A model generated the notes under the pieces. The model was not told the DNA's origin. It ran no database searches and saw only the letters and a program-made list of their open reading frames with translations. Made by a program: the position numbers and the translations under genes. This document shows positions 34,228-42,515 of a stretch of 64,000 nucleotides of DNA, piece after piece (the first letter of the stretch is position 1; each line of letters starts with the position of its first letter). Origin of the DNA: an uncultured Caulobacterales bacterium (GTDB lineage: Bacteria; Pseudomonadota; Alphaproteobacteria; Caulobacterales; Caulobacteraceae); assembly GCA_903862425.1 (NCBI GenBank), contig CAIOYC010000039.1, positions 80,727 to 144,726 on the forward strand. The letters are read 5' to 3'.

Positions 34228-35766
34228 CTATTTCTTCTTGAACGGGAAGTTCGGGAGGCCGCCGGGAAGTCCCGGCAGGCCGGAAGGGGGGGCGCCAAGG
34301 CCGCCGGCGCTACCGAGACCGGGCAGTTTGCCCGCGCCGAGCGCCTTGAGCCGGTCGAGATCGGGCATTCCGCCGCCCATGCCGCCGGGAGCGCCCATGC
34401 CGGGGGGCATTCCACCCCCCATGGCCTTCATCGCGGCCATCATCCCGCCCATGCCCTTGCCTCCGCCCTTAGACATGGCCTTCACCATGTCGGCCATCTG
34501 GCGGTGCTGCTTGAGCAGGCGATTGACGTCGGCGACGTCGACACCCGACCCGGCGGCGATGCGGCGCTTGCGCGAAGCCTGCAGCATGTCGGGCTTCTTG
34601 CGCTCGGCCTTGGTCATGGAGGAGATGATCGCCACTTGGCGGTCGAACACCTTCTCGTCGATATTGGCGTCGGCGATCTGTTTCTTCACCTTGGCCACAC
34701 CCGGCAGCATGCCGAGGATGCCCTGCATGCCGCCCATCTTCTTCATTTGCTGAAGCTGCATGGACAGGTCGTCGAGGTCGAACTGACCCTTGGAGAGCTT
34801 GGCCGCGGCCTTCTCGGCCTGGGCCTGGTCGATCTGCTCCACGGCGCGCTCGACCAGCGCCACCACGTCGCCCTGGCCGAGGATGCGGCCGGCCACGCGG
34901 CGGGCGTCGAACACTTCGAGGGCGTCGATCTTTTCCCCGGCCCCGAGGAACTTGATCGGCAGGCCGGTGACGTGGCGCATGGACAGCGCCGCGCCGCCGC
35001 GGCCGTCGCCGTCGGTGCGGGTGAGCACGAGGCCGGTGAGGGGCAGGCGCTCGTGGAAGGCCTTGGCGGTCTTCACCGCGTCCTGGCCGGTCAGGCTGTC
35101 GGCCACCAGCAGGGTCTCGGTGGGGTTGGCGATGCGGGCGATCTCCGCTGCCTCGCCCATCATCTGCTCGTCGAGCGTGGTGCGGCCGGCGGTGTCGAGG
35201 ATCACCACGTCGAAGCCGCCGAGGCGGGCGGCGTTCAGGGCGCGGCGGGCGATATCCGGCGCCGACTGGCCGACCATGATGGGCAGGGTCTCGACCCCGG
35301 CCTGTACGCCGAGGGTGGCCAGCTGCTCCATCGCCGCCGGCCGGCGGGTGTCGAGCGAGGCCATCAAGACCTTCTTGCGGTCCGACTTGGTCAGGCGCAC
35401 GGCCAGCTTGGCCGAGGTGGTTGTCTTACCCGAGCCCTGCAGGCCGGCCATCAGGATCACCATGGGCGCGGAGACATTCAGGTTCAGGCCTACAGGCTCG
35501 TCGCCGCCCAGCATGTCCACGAGGCCGTCATGGACGATCTTGACCACCTGTTCGGCGGGCTTGACGGCGCGGATCACAGCCTCGCCGGTCGCTTCCACGC
35601 GGGCCTTGGCGATGAAGTCGCGCACCACGGGCAGGGCCACGTCGGCGTCGAGCAAAGCGAGGCGTACTTCGCGCAGCGCCTCGTCCACATCCTTTTCCGA
35701 CAGCACGCCGCGACCGGTCAGCCGGTCGAACACCCCTGTCAGACGATCGCCTAAGCTCTCGAACAC
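34228..35766 (-). CDS. ffh: Signal recognition particle protein Ffh
   Basis: 512 residues; GTPase that with 4.5S RNA carries nascent membrane proteins to FtsY. The NG domain has GLQGSGKTTTSAKLA, DTRRPAAMEQL, DTAGRTTLDEQMM and TRTDGDGRGGAALS; the M domain has FDLDDLSMQLQQMKKMGGMQGILGMLPG and SRKRRIAAGSG. The tail is a Gly/Met/Pro-rich run ending in PFKKK. GTG start at 35766 with GAGAGG 6 bases before it. Promoter and structured leader are visible upstream. The 4.5S RNA gene is not in the window. Confidence 0.97.
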   Translation of the reverse strand: MFESLGDRLTGVFDRLTGRGVLSEKDVDEALREVRLALLDADVALPVVRDFIAKARVEATGEAVIRAVKPAEQVVKIVHDGLVDMLGGDEPVGLNLNVSAPMVILMAGLQGSGKTTTSAKLAVRLTKSDRKKVLMASLDTRRPAAMEQLATLGVQAGVETLPIMVGQSAPDIARRALNAARLGGFDVVILDTAGRTTLDEQMMGEAAEIARIANPTETLLVADSLTGQDAVKTAKAFHERLPLTGLVLTRTDGDGRGGAALSMRHVTGLPIKFLGAGEKIDALEVFDARRVAGRILGQGDVVALVERAVEQIDQAQAEKAAAKLSKGQFDLDDLSMQLQQMKKMGGMQGILGMLPGVAKVKKQIADANIDEKVFDRQVAIISSMTKAERKKPDMLQASRKRRIAAGSGVDVADVNRLLKQHRQMADMVKAMSKGGGKGMGGMMAAMKAMGGGMPPGMGAPGGMGGGMPDLDRLKALGAGKLPGLGSAGGLGAPPSGLPGLPGGLPNFPFKKK

Positions 35767-35849
35767 ATCAGACCTCTCGATGACACAAACGCGATCAGCC
35801 CCCGTGGACGATCACGTCGACGGGGGGCCTCGCCGCCCTCGTCTGATGT
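35765..35849 (-). other. Structured 5' leader of ffh (nested inverted repeats)
   Basis: Outer arms ACATCAGAC (35765-35773) and GTCTGATGT (35841-35849) are perfectly complementary; inside them CCCCCGT (35799-35805) pairs with ACGGGGG (35820-35826). The outer arm covers the GTG start region of ffh, so folding would hide the start and could make translation responsive to a factor or temperature. No known riboswitch consensus was recognised. Confidence 0.5.
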
Positions 35850-35906
35850 AGGCATCAGGGTCGTGGCGGTGGAGGGCGCAGATCACAATTGCGCCGGAAG
35901 GCGGGG

Positions 35907-35935
35907 TGGATACGCTTTTAGGACCGTGGGGTCAA
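35907..35935 (-). promoter_or_regulatory. Putative promoter of ffh-rpsP-rimM
   Basis: Minus strand TTGACC (35935-35930), 17-bp spacer, TATCCA (35912-35907). Transcription would start near 35900 and give a leader of about 130 bases that contains the nested dyads. Good match to a vegetative promoter; not tested. Confidence 0.6.
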
Positions 35936-35956
35936 TCTTGGCAGGCTCCAGCCACC

Positions 35957-36178
35957 TTATCCGCTCAAGCTTGGTCGCTCGGTCGTGGGAGTCCACGCAT
36001 CAAGTGGTATGCCCCACCGCTCCAAGCAAAAGGCCTTAGCCTCCTCCAAGCTATCGAAGAAATAGTCCAACTCAGGAAAGGGTGAGGCGGCATACTGAAA
36101 ACCGAAAGCATAGAAGCCATCGTTCTCATCGAGCACGACCCGGTTCAGTCCCGCCGTGTTGGACGTCGAAAGTAGCAC
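35957..36178 (-). CDS. Small hypothetical protein, low G+C
   Basis: 73 residues starting at a GTG (36178). VVLDENDGFYAFGFQYAA, then FPELDYFFDSLEEAKAFCLERWGIPLDAW looks like a compact alpha/beta protein with a DSLEEAK helix, similar in style to small immunity or inhibitor proteins, but I do not recognise a family. Its base composition (about half G+C) is well below the neighbours, suggesting recent acquisition. No toxin-like partner is adjacent. It precedes ffh and follows sodC on the same strand. Confidence 0.6.
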   Translation of the reverse strand: MLLSTSNTAGLNRVVLDENDGFYAFGFQYAASPFPELDYFFDSLEEAKAFCLERWGIPLDAWTPTTERPSLSG

Positions 36179-36190
36179 GCCGGCTACGCC

Positions 36191-36721
36191 CTACCGGATC
36201 ACCGCGCACGCCGCACGGGCGCCCGCGCTACCGATGGGCTGGGTGGTGTAGTCGTCGGGGCTGGCGTGGATGATGAGGGCCGAGCCGTCATTGTCGAGCA
36301 GGGCGGGGCGTCCGCCGATGCCCTTCAGCGAAACGAGGGTGGAGAAGGCCTCCGCCATGCCCGTCCCGTCGGCGGCTACATACAGGTTGGGCAGGTCGCC
36401 ATAGTCCGGCCCGCCATTCGCGAGCAGGCCGTGCTGGCGGCCGTGGTCCTTCATGTTGATGTGCGCCCCGGCATTGGCGAGCTTGGGATCGGTGCAGTCG
36501 CCCTTCTCGTGGAAGTGCATGGCGTGCCAGCCCGGCGTCAGCCCCTTGGCCTCCACGTGCAGCAGCACGCCGGTGGGCCCCTCGGTCAGGGTGATGGAGC
36601 CCGCGTCGGCCCCCGCAGCGGTCTTCAGCGCCACGCTGACCATTTCCGCTTGAGCGGACCCGGCCGCGACCCCGGAAGCGGCGATCAGGATCGACAATGC
36701 GGCGGCGGCGGACTTGAGCAT
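36191..36721 (-). CDS. sodC: Periplasmic Cu/Zn superoxide dismutase
   Basis: 176 residues with a signal peptide (about 1-25, ending GSAQA). Copper ligands lie in HAMHFHEKGDC and the distal His of IIHASPDDY; bridging and zinc residues are in AHINMKDHGRQHG and the Asp of LPNLYV region. GSAGARAACAVIR holds the second disulfide cysteine. It removes superoxide in the periplasm. The ATG at 36721 has AAGGAG 6 bases before it; an upstream extension is open but has no such site. Confidence 0.95.
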   Translation of the reverse strand: MLKSAAAALSILIAASGVAAGSAQAEMVSVALKTAAGADAGSITLTEGPTGVLLHVEAKGLTPGWHAMHFHEKGDCTDPKLANAGAHINMKDHGRQHGLLANGGPDYGDLPNLYVAADGTGMAEAFSTLVSLKGIGGRPALLDNDGSALIIHASPDDYTTQPIGSAGARAACAVIR

Positions 36722-36889
36722 GGCGGCTCCTTGTGGGGCGAGGGGCGGGGTGCGGCGGAAAGCCGTTTCCATGAACGCGAAATGTGACTATATCAAAGCC
36801 CTACGCCCGGCCGAAAGGCCGGGCGCCGTCGTATCTGCGGACCGGCTTTCATGAGCCTTTCCCGCCCTGAACAAAGAGGCCAACGGCCC

Positions 36890-37558
36890 ATGACCGATAT
36901 TCTCTATCCCAAGGCCACCGCTGTCTGGCTGGTGGACAACACCTCGCTGACCTTCGACCAGATCGCCGCCTTTTGCGGCCTGCACCCGCTCGAGGTCGAG
37001 GCCATCGCCGACGGCGAGTCCGCGCGCGACATCCGCGGCGCCGACCCCATCGCCAACGGCCAGCTGACCCGCGAGGATCTCGACAAGGCCGGCGCCGATC
37101 CGAAGTTCCGCCTCGTCGCGCAGAAGAGCCGCCATGCGGAGCTGCTGAAGCCGATGAAGAAGGCGCCGCGCTACACGCCCGTGTCGCGCCGTCAGGACCG
37201 GCCGGACGCCATCGCCTGGTTCATCCGCAACCACCCGGAAGTGACTGACGCGCAGATTTCCAAGCTGCTCGGAACCACCAAGTCGACCATCGAAATGGTC
37301 CGCGACGGCACCCACTGGAACAAGACCAATATCAAGCCGGTGGATCCGGTGACCCTTGGCCTGGTCGGCCAGCTGGAGCTCGACGCCCTGGTCAAGGTGG
37401 CCGCCGAAAAAGCCGCCAAGAAGGGCGGCCCGGCCAAGGTCGACGAGGGCCCGACCCTGCGGCCCGCCTCCGAGACCGGCGCGGCGGTGGAGCCCGAGCC
37501 CGAAGACGCGCCGGCCAAGCACCACACCGCCGCCAGCGTCTGGAACGACGAGGCCTGA
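36890..37558 (+). CDS. trcR: DUF1013 protein TrcR, RNA-polymerase-associated cell-cycle regulator
   Basis: 222 residues. ILYPKATAVWLVDNTSLTFDQIAAFCGLHPLEVEAIADGE, then a second HTH-like segment DAIAWFIRNHPEVTDAQISKLLGTTKSTIEMVRDGTHWN, is the DUF1013 pattern restricted to alphaproteobacteria; the Caulobacter member TrcR tracks with RNA polymerase and affects the cell cycle. The C-terminal 50 residues are Lys/Ala then Glu/Pro-rich and likely disordered. The start at 36890 fits the conserved MTDILYPKA; an ATG at 36851 is open but longer than usual. A strong hairpin terminator follows. Confidence 0.92.
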   Translation: MTDILYPKATAVWLVDNTSLTFDQIAAFCGLHPLEVEAIADGESARDIRGADPIANGQLTREDLDKAGADPKFRLVAQKSRHAELLKPMKKAPRYTPVSRRQDRPDAIAWFIRNHPEVTDAQISKLLGTTKSTIEMVRDGTHWNKTNIKPVDPVTLGLVGQLELDALVKVAAEKAAKKGGPAKVDEGPTLRPASETGAAVEPEPEDAPAKHHTAASVWNDEA

Positions 37559-37582
37559 TCAGCAGCAGGGCTGAAATGAAAA

Positions 37583-37607
37583 CCCTCCTCGTCGGGGACG
37601 AGGAGGG
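37583..37607. terminator. Bidirectional hairpin terminator
   Basis: Perfect 11-bp stem CCCTCCTCGTC/GACGAGGAGGG with a 3-base loop. On the minus strand it is followed by TTTT, and on the plus by CGGTTT. It stands between the converging trcR (+) and a DUF465 gene (-), so it can serve both. Confidence 0.8.
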
Positions 37608-37617
37608 CGGTTTCCGG

Positions 37618-37794
37618 TCAGTTGGCGCGGGCGCTGCGCAAGACCTCCATCTCTTCCTTCAGCCTGAGCTTCTGTCGTTTGAGGTCTTTCAGCCTGATCG
37701 AGTCGGAGGAGGGTCTGGTCGCCTCGTCGTGGATCGCTCGATCCAGGTTTGAGTGACGGTTACCGAGTTCGCGTATCCGAGCGTCGACGGCCAT
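37618..37794 (-). CDS. DUF465 (YdcH-like) small coiled-coil protein
   Basis: 58 residues, below most ORF length limits. It reads MAVDARIRELGNRHSNLDRA and ends KEEMEVLRSARAN; the middle SIRLKDLKRQKLRLKEE is the DUF465 signature, an antiparallel helical hairpin. GGAGG lies 5 bases before the ATG, and a terminator follows the stop, so it is a complete transcription unit. Family function is unknown. A second DUF465 gene lies divergently 178 bp upstream. Confidence 0.9.
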   Translation of the reverse strand: MAVDARIRELGNRHSNLDRAIHDEATRPSSDSIRLKDLKRQKLRLKEEMEVLRSARAN

Positions 37795-37972
37795 GTGGAC
37801 CTCCAGTTCAGGGTTAGCCCCGTCATGGAACCATCATCTTACAGCCCTGTCAGGTCACGCCTGCGTGAGACCGGGGGTTATCCTCATTCAGCACGAACGT
37901 TGGGCGCCGCTTTCGCCGCGGGCAGTCGCTTGCTATGAATCGTGCCGCGACCGGCCGGGAACGGGCTTCTTC

Positions 37973-38218
37973 ATGGACGACGATCAACGGCCGGTGAACG
38001 ACGAGGAGGCTGCGGTCGATCCGGCGCGCCTGCTGCAGATCGCGCGGCTCGGCGAACTGAAGCTTCAGCACCACGACCTCGACGCCTCGATCCACGCTCT
38101 GGAATGCAGCGTCCGGCCGGACCAGCTGCAGATCGCTCGGCTGAAGCGGCAGAAGCTATTCCTGCGCGACCAGATCGTGAAGCTGGAGAACGACCTGATG
38201 CCGGACATCATCGCCTGA
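37973..38218 (+). CDS. DUF465 (YdcH-like) protein, second copy
   Basis: 81 residues. An acidic leader (MDDDQRPVNDEEAAVDP) precedes GELKLQHHDLDASIHALECS and QIARLKRQKLFLRDQIVKLEND, the two-helix DUF465 pattern shared with the neighbour. The ATG at 37973 fits the family length; a longer frame upstream is unlike it. Function unknown; these proteins are frequent in alphaproteobacteria, often several per genome. Confidence 0.88.
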   Translation: MDDDQRPVNDEEAAVDPARLLQIARLGELKLQHHDLDASIHALECSVRPDQLQIARLKRQKLFLRDQIVKLENDLMPDIIA

Positions 38219-38239
38219 CGACGCCCGGCCGCCGGTCGG

Positions 38240-38599
38240 TCAGCTGTCGTAGAAGAAGCTCTCCTCGGCGATCTTCCCGCTTTTCACCGTGTAAAGGCAC
38301 ATCTCGTCGAGCTGACGCCGGGCGCCGCTTTCCTTGACGGTGACGTCCATCTTCAGGCGGATGACGAACTGGTCCCCATTGACATAGGGACCTTCGACTT
38401 CGGCTCCGTGGACCTCGTGGGCGTTGGCCCACCATTCGCTCTTGCCGTTCACCGCGGTCTTGCCGGTGACCGTGCGCATGGGGCCCTCCATGGCCTCCAC
38501 CGAGACCACGTCCTCGGCCCAGTACTTGACCCCGGACTCGTGAAACTGGCCGGCCTTCCACATCGTAACCAGATCGTCGGCGATATCGCGGGTGCTCAT
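38240..38599 (-). CDS. NTF2-like/SnoaL-fold protein
   Basis: 119 residues. DIADDLVTMWKAGQFHESGVKYWAEDVVSVEAMEGPMRTVTGKTAVNGKSEWWANAHEVHG followed by strands FVIRLKMDVTVKESG and LDEMCLYTVKSGKIAEESFFYDS is the cone-shaped alpha+beta NTF2 fold. No catalytic residues are obvious, so an enzyme or binding role cannot be assigned. Start at 38599; an ATG at 38614 (5 residues longer) is also possible. Convergent with the second DUF465 gene. Confidence 0.82.
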   Translation of the reverse strand: MSTRDIADDLVTMWKAGQFHESGVKYWAEDVVSVEAMEGPMRTVTGKTAVNGKSEWWANAHEVHGAEVEGPYVNGDQFVIRLKMDVTVKESGARRQLDEMCLYTVKSGKIAEESFFYDS

Positions 38600-38687
38600 G
38601 GCGCTTCTACTCATGCGGCCCTGATGGCTGCCGAGAATGCCTAGGCCATACCCGCGACAGCAGTCTGTCAGCAATCTGCGCCGATTC

Positions 38688-41141
38688 CTAAGGAGGCGGG
38701 CCGGCCAGGACTTCGCGCTTGCCGGAGTGGTTGGCGGGACTGACCACCCCCTCGCGCTCCATCTTCTCGATCAGGCTGGCGGCACGGTTGTAGCCGATCT
38801 GCAGGCGGCGCTGGACGTAGGAAGTAGAGGCCTTGCGGTCGCGCGTGACCACGGCCACGGCCTGGTCGTAGAGGTCGTCGCCCGAACCGCCGCCGCCCTC
38901 GCCATAGCCGCCCTCGTCGCTGCCCTCGTCCTCGTCCGGGGCGAAGGTGACCTCGTCGAGATATTGCGGCTCGCCCTGCAGGCGCAGGAACTTGGCCACG
39001 TCCTCCACCTCCTGGTCGGAGACGAAGGGGCCGTGCAGGCGCGTCACCCGTCCGCCGCCGGCCATGTAGAGCATGTCGCCCTGGCCCAACAGCTGCTCGG
39101 CGCCCTGTTCGCCGAGGATGGTCCGCGCGTCGATCTTGGAAGTGACCTGGAAGCTGATCCGGGTGGGGAAGTTGGCCTTGATGGTGCCGGTGATCACGTC
39201 CACCGAGGGGCGCTGGGTGGCCATGATCAGGTGGATGCCAGCGGCGCGGGCCATCTGGGCGAGGCGCTGGACGGCGCCCTCGATATCCTTGCCGGCGACC
39301 ATCATCAGGTCGGCCACCTCGTCGATCACCACCACCAGCATGGGCATGGGCTCGGGGGTGAACTCCTCGGTCTCGTAGATGGGGCGACCGGCGTCGTCGA
39401 AGCCGGTCTGCACCGTGCGGGCGAAGCGCTCGTTCTTGGCGATGGCGTCGCGGGCCTTCTCATTATAGCCGGCCACGTTGCGCACGCCGATCTTCGACAT
39501 CAGGCGATAGCGGTTCTCCATCTCCCGCACCGTCCATTTCAGAGCGACGATGGCCTTCTTCGGGTCGGTGACCACGGGGGCGAGCAGGTGCGGGATGCCG
39601 TCATAGACGCTCAGCTCCAGCATCTTCGGGTCGATCATGATGAAGCGGCATTGATCGGGGGGCAGCTTGTAGAGGATCGACAGGATCATGGCGTTGACGC
39701 CCACCGACTTGCCCGAGCCGGTCGTGCCGGCGATGAGCAGGTGGGGCATCTTGGCCAGGTCGGCGATATAGGGCTCGCCGCCGATGGTTTCGCCGAGGGC
39801 CAGGGGCAGGGTCTGACCTGCCTTCTCATATTCGGACGACGACAGCAGGTCGCGCAGATATACCGTCTCGCGCTTGGCGTTGGGCAGTTCGATGCCGATG
39901 GCGTTGCGTCCCTGAACAACGCTGACACGGGCGGAGCGGGCGGACATTGAGCGGGCGATGTCGTCGGCAAGGGCGATGACACGGGAGGACTTCACCCCCG
40001 CCGCCGGGACCAGTTCGTACAGCGTGACCACCGGGCCGGGACGGATCTGATCGATCACGCCCTTGACGCCGAATTCGCCGAGGGTGGTCTCCAAGAGCTT
40101 GGCGTTCTGGCGCAGCGCCGCCTCGTCCACCATGGACTGGCGCACCTTGGGCTTGGCCAGCATGGCCAGCTCCGGCAGTTGGAAACCACCGGGATGGACG
40201 AAGTCGAAGGCCTTCTGGTTTTCGCGCTGCTCGCGTCCCGACGCCTTGGGCGCGGTCTTCGGCTGGCGGATCGACAGGGGCGGATCGAGGGTGGTGGACA
40301 GGTCGAAGGGCGGGCCTTCTTCGTCCTCCTCGTCGTCCAGGGCGACGCGGGGCTCCAAGGGGGCCGACGGTTCGGGCGCTGCGGGCTTGGCGCGGGGCGC
40401 GCGGGTCCTGGCGGTGGCCGGCGGGGGCGCGGCGCGTCCGAAGTCGCGACCGGCGAACACCGTGGCGATGGTCCCGCCGAGGGTCGCCAATACGCCGCGC
40501 GTGCGCATCAGATGCTGCAGCTTCAGCGCCGAGGCGAACACCAGGGCGGTCAGCGCGCCGAGAGTAAGAACGCTGGCGGCGAACACGCGCGGGGCCGGCA
40601 GCTTGACGAAGGCGATGAGAGCCGAGAAGCCGCTGAGCAAGCCCTCGCCCCAGAAGCCACCGTAGGACTTGGCGTCGGTCCAGTGCTCGGCCACCGGCAT
40701 GGCCGCTAGCGCGCCGCTGAGGCAGAGCACGCCCAGCGTCCCCACCGCGGCGCGCAGCCGCAGCATCCTGCGTTCGGCGCGCGGATCGCGGCCGGTCGCA
40801 CGGCTGACGCCGGCGCCGAGCATGAGAAATGCGGCCACCCAGGCCGCATAGCCGAAGGACTGGAAGGCCGTGTCCGACAGGGTGGCGCCGAAGCCGCCGA
40901 GCATGTTGCGCGGCGCATCGCCTGTGGCGGCGTTCCAGCTGTTGTCGTCGGCATGGCGGGTGGCGAGGGCCAGCACGAGAGCCGTTCCGAACAGGGCGCA
41001 GACGCCGCCGCGCACGCGCACGGCCACGTCGGTCTCCCATAGCTGACGCAGCATGAGCCACAGGGGCCGCCAGAAGGTCTCGGCCGCACCGCTGCGCACC
41101 GGCGCCCGACCGCCGCCCCTTACGCCTGCCGCTCCCGCCAT
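38688..41141 (-). CDS. ftsK: DNA translocase FtsK
   Basis: 817 residues. Four or five membrane helices (about 45-205) anchor it at the septum; a Pro/charged linker (about 235-300) precedes the alpha domain and the RecA-like motor with Walker A GTTGSGKS (472-479) and Walker [14 protein letters not shown]. Further motifs are [20 protein letters not shown] and [26 protein letters not shown]. The C-terminal gamma domain ([33 protein letters not shown]) reads KOPS sites. It moves DNA to allow dimer resolution at division. Confidence 0.96.
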   Translation of the reverse strand: MAGAAGVRGGGRAPVRSGAAETFWRPLWLMLRQLWETDVAVRVRGGVCALFGTALVLALATRHADDNSWNAATGDAPRNMLGGFGATLSDTAFQSFGYAAWVAAFLMLGAGVSRATGRDPRAERRMLRLRAAVGTLGVLCLSGALAAMPVAEHWTDAKSYGGFWGEGLLSGFSALIAFVKLPAPRVFAASVLTLGALTALVFASALKLQHLMRTRGVLATLGGTIATVFAGRDFGRAAPPPATARTRAPRAKPAAPEPSAPLEPRVALDDEEDEEGPPFDLSTTLDPPLSIRQPKTAPKASGREQRENQKAFDFVHPGGFQLPELAMLAKPKVRQSMVDEAALRQNAKLLETTLGEFGVKGVIDQIRPGPVVTLYELVPAAGVKSSRVIALADDIARSMSARSARVSVVQGRNAIGIELPNAKRETVYLRDLLSSSEYEKAGQTLPLALGETIGGEPYIADLAKMPHLLIAGTTGSGKSVGVNAMILSILYKLPPDQCRFIMIDPKMLELSVYDGIPHLLAPVVTDPKKAIVALKWTVREMENRYRLMSKIGVRNVAGYNEKARDAIAKNERFARTVQTGFDDAGRPIYETEEFTPEPMPMLVVVIDEVADLMMVAGKDIEGAVQRLAQMARAAGIHLIMATQRPSVDVITGTIKANFPTRISFQVTSKIDARTILGEQGAEQLLGQGDMLYMAGGGRVTRLHGPFVSDQEVEDVAKFLRLQGEPQYLDEVTFAPDEDEGSDEGGYGEGGGGSGDDLYDQAVAVVTRDRKASTSYVQRRLQIGYNRAASLIEKMEREGVVSPANHSGKREVLAGPPP

Positions 41142-41216
41142 GAACCGCCTCCCAAACTCACCCGGATTGTCTCGCCGCTCAGGGTTAAGGGGCCATTTAC
41201 GAAGGGCGTGGAGGCC

Positions 41217-41633
41217 CTACTCCGATGTAGCAGAGGCGGCGGCTCGCTCCGAGGCTCTGGCGCGGTTACGGGCTTCCAGCCTTTCGTCCAGTGCCACGAA
41301 GTCCTCCACGAACCACAGGTCCGCGCCGCGGTTGGACTCGCGCACCCAGTCGCGAAGAGGCGCGCTGCGATTCAGATAGCGGCCGATGTCGCCGACCACC
41401 GCGACCTTCATGCCGTAGGTGACGATCTTCTGCACCACCTCGCCGGCGACGCGAGAGGAAAGGGTGAAGAAGTCCTCCGTCAGGCGTTCGGCTGGGATGG
41501 CGATAACCTGGGCGCCGGTGTTGAAGGCTTCGTTGACCAGATCGGCGGCGTCGCGTTCGCAGCCCACCTTGGGGCCGTCGGCGGCGCATTCCAGCACCTT
41601 GGTTCCACAGTGTTCGCGGCAGCGGTCGCCCAT
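41217..41633 (-). CDS. DUF4180 domain protein
   Basis: 138 residues. DAADLVNEAFNTGAQVIAIPAERLTEDFFTLSSRVAGEVVQKIVTYGMKVAVVGDIGRYLN...SAPLRDWVRESNRGADLWFVEDFVALDERL fits the DUF4180 pattern (EFF-LxxGxAGEilQKfvnY, then aiVGDfs-y and ESNRG). A cysteine-containing N-terminus (CREHCG) is extra. Family function unknown. The ATG at 41633 has GGAGG 7 bases upstream. Confidence 0.78.
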   Translation of the reverse strand: MGDRCREHCGTKVLECAADGPKVGCERDAADLVNEAFNTGAQVIAIPAERLTEDFFTLSSRVAGEVVQKIVTYGMKVAVVGDIGRYLNRSAPLRDWVRESNRGADLWFVEDFVALDERLEARNRARASERAAASATSE

Positions 41634-41716
41634 GGCGCACCTCCCGAAAGAATGCCGCCATGTTGGCCCAGGCTCGACGCTTTGCAAGCCAGGGCCATCG
41701 AGTCCGCGAGTTCGCT

Positions 41717-41739
41717 AATTCTATGAGAATGAGTTGCAA
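41717..41739 (+). promoter_or_regulatory. Possible Fur-type iron box upstream of bfd
   Basis: The stretch CTATGAGAATGAGTTGCAA within 41717-41739 resembles alphaproteobacterial Fur sites (TGAGAATGA half plus a TTGCAA flank) and lies 61 bp before the bfd start. Iron control would make sense for bfd-bfr. Match is partial, so this is tentative. Confidence 0.4.
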
Positions 41740-41799
41740 CTACGGCCGGCGGCTGCTACATGCGTCTTAGTCGCAATCGCTCAGTTCGTCGGGGTGGTC

Positions 41800-41985
41800 T
41801 TGTACGTCTGCAACTGCAACGGAATTCGTGAGCGGGACTGTCGTCTAGCCATCGAGCAGGGCGCGCGCCGTCCCGCCGACATCTTCAAACGTTGCCAAGC
41901 CCAGGCCCAATGCGTCAAATGCGTCTGCGACATGCGGCGCATGATTCAGGAACAGGATCGGGCGCTGCGCCTTGCCGCCGAATAG
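41800..41985 (+). CDS. bfd: Bacterioferritin-associated ferredoxin-like protein
   Basis: About 61 residues. MYVCNCNGIRERDC at the start and CQAQAQCVKCVCDM near the end supply the CxC...CxxC cysteines of the [2Fe-2S] BFD fold. Bfd docks to bacterioferritin and reduces its stored iron so it can leave. Start taken at TTG 41800 because MYVCNCN is the usual N-terminus; GTG 41794 is the alternative. Bfr lies 26 bp downstream on the same strand, matching the function. Confidence 0.9.
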   Translation: MYVCNCNGIRERDCRLAIEQGARRPADIFKRCQAQAQCVKCVCDMRRMIQEQDRALRLAAE

Positions 41986-42011
41986 GCTGTCTCAAGTTTA
42001 GGAGCCCGGAC

Positions 42012-42515
42012 ATGCGTGGCGATCCGGCGATCATCCGCCTTTTGAATGCGGTGCTGACCAACGAACTGACCTCAGTCAACCAGTACTTTCTGCACGCGCG
42101 GATGTATCAGAACTGGGGCTTCGAGCGCCTGGGCAAGATCACCTACGACGAGTCCATCGGCGAGATGAAGCATGCCGACAAGCTGATCAAGCGCATCCTC
42201 TTCCTCGACGGCCTGCCCAACCTGCAAGACCTGCACAAGCTCGCCATCGGCGAAAACGTGCCCGAGTGCATGGCGGCCGATCTGGCGGTGGAGATGGGCG
42301 GACGCGCCACCCAGGTGGAGGCCATCCGCCAATGCGAAGCGGTCGAGGACTATGTCTCGCGCCAGATCTTGAAAGAGATCCTGGTCGATACCGAGGAGCA
42401 CATCGACTTCCTGGAGACCCAGCTCTCCCTTGTCCGCTCCCTCGGCGAAGCCAACTACCTGCAATCCGCCATGGGCCAGCTCGGCAACCACGGCGACGCG
42501 GCCGGCGGCGGCTAG
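42012..42515 (+). CDS. bfr: Bacterioferritin
   Basis: 167 residues, ferritin-like four-helix bundle that stores iron in 24-mers. Ferroxidase ligands E18, E51 and H54 and the haem-ligating M52 stand exactly where expected (TNELT; GEMKHAD); a further E near 94 and E127/H130 (DTEEHID) complete the di-iron site. A Gly-rich tail ends the protein. Downstream of bfd, probably co-transcribed and iron-controlled. Its stop overlaps the stop of a convergent oxidase gene in CTAG. Confidence 0.97.
   Translation: MRGDPAIIRLLNAVLTNELTSVNQYFLHARMYQNWGFERLGKITYDESIGEMKHADKLIKRILFLDGLPNLQDLHKLAIGENVPECMAADLAVEMGGRATQVEAIRQCEAVEDYVSRQILKEILVDTEEHIDFLETQLSLVRSLGEANYLQSAMGQLGNHGDAAGGG

Noticed and set aside
35850..35956. 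4.5S SRP RNA gene next to ffh
   Set aside because: The conserved GGAAGG...AGCAGCC loop of SRP RNA is absent; the dyads belong to the ffh leader.
37753..37938. A short plus-strand frame between the two DUF465 genes
   Set aside because: No ribosome-binding site and no family likeness; it overlaps the start of a well-supported 58-residue DUF465 gene.
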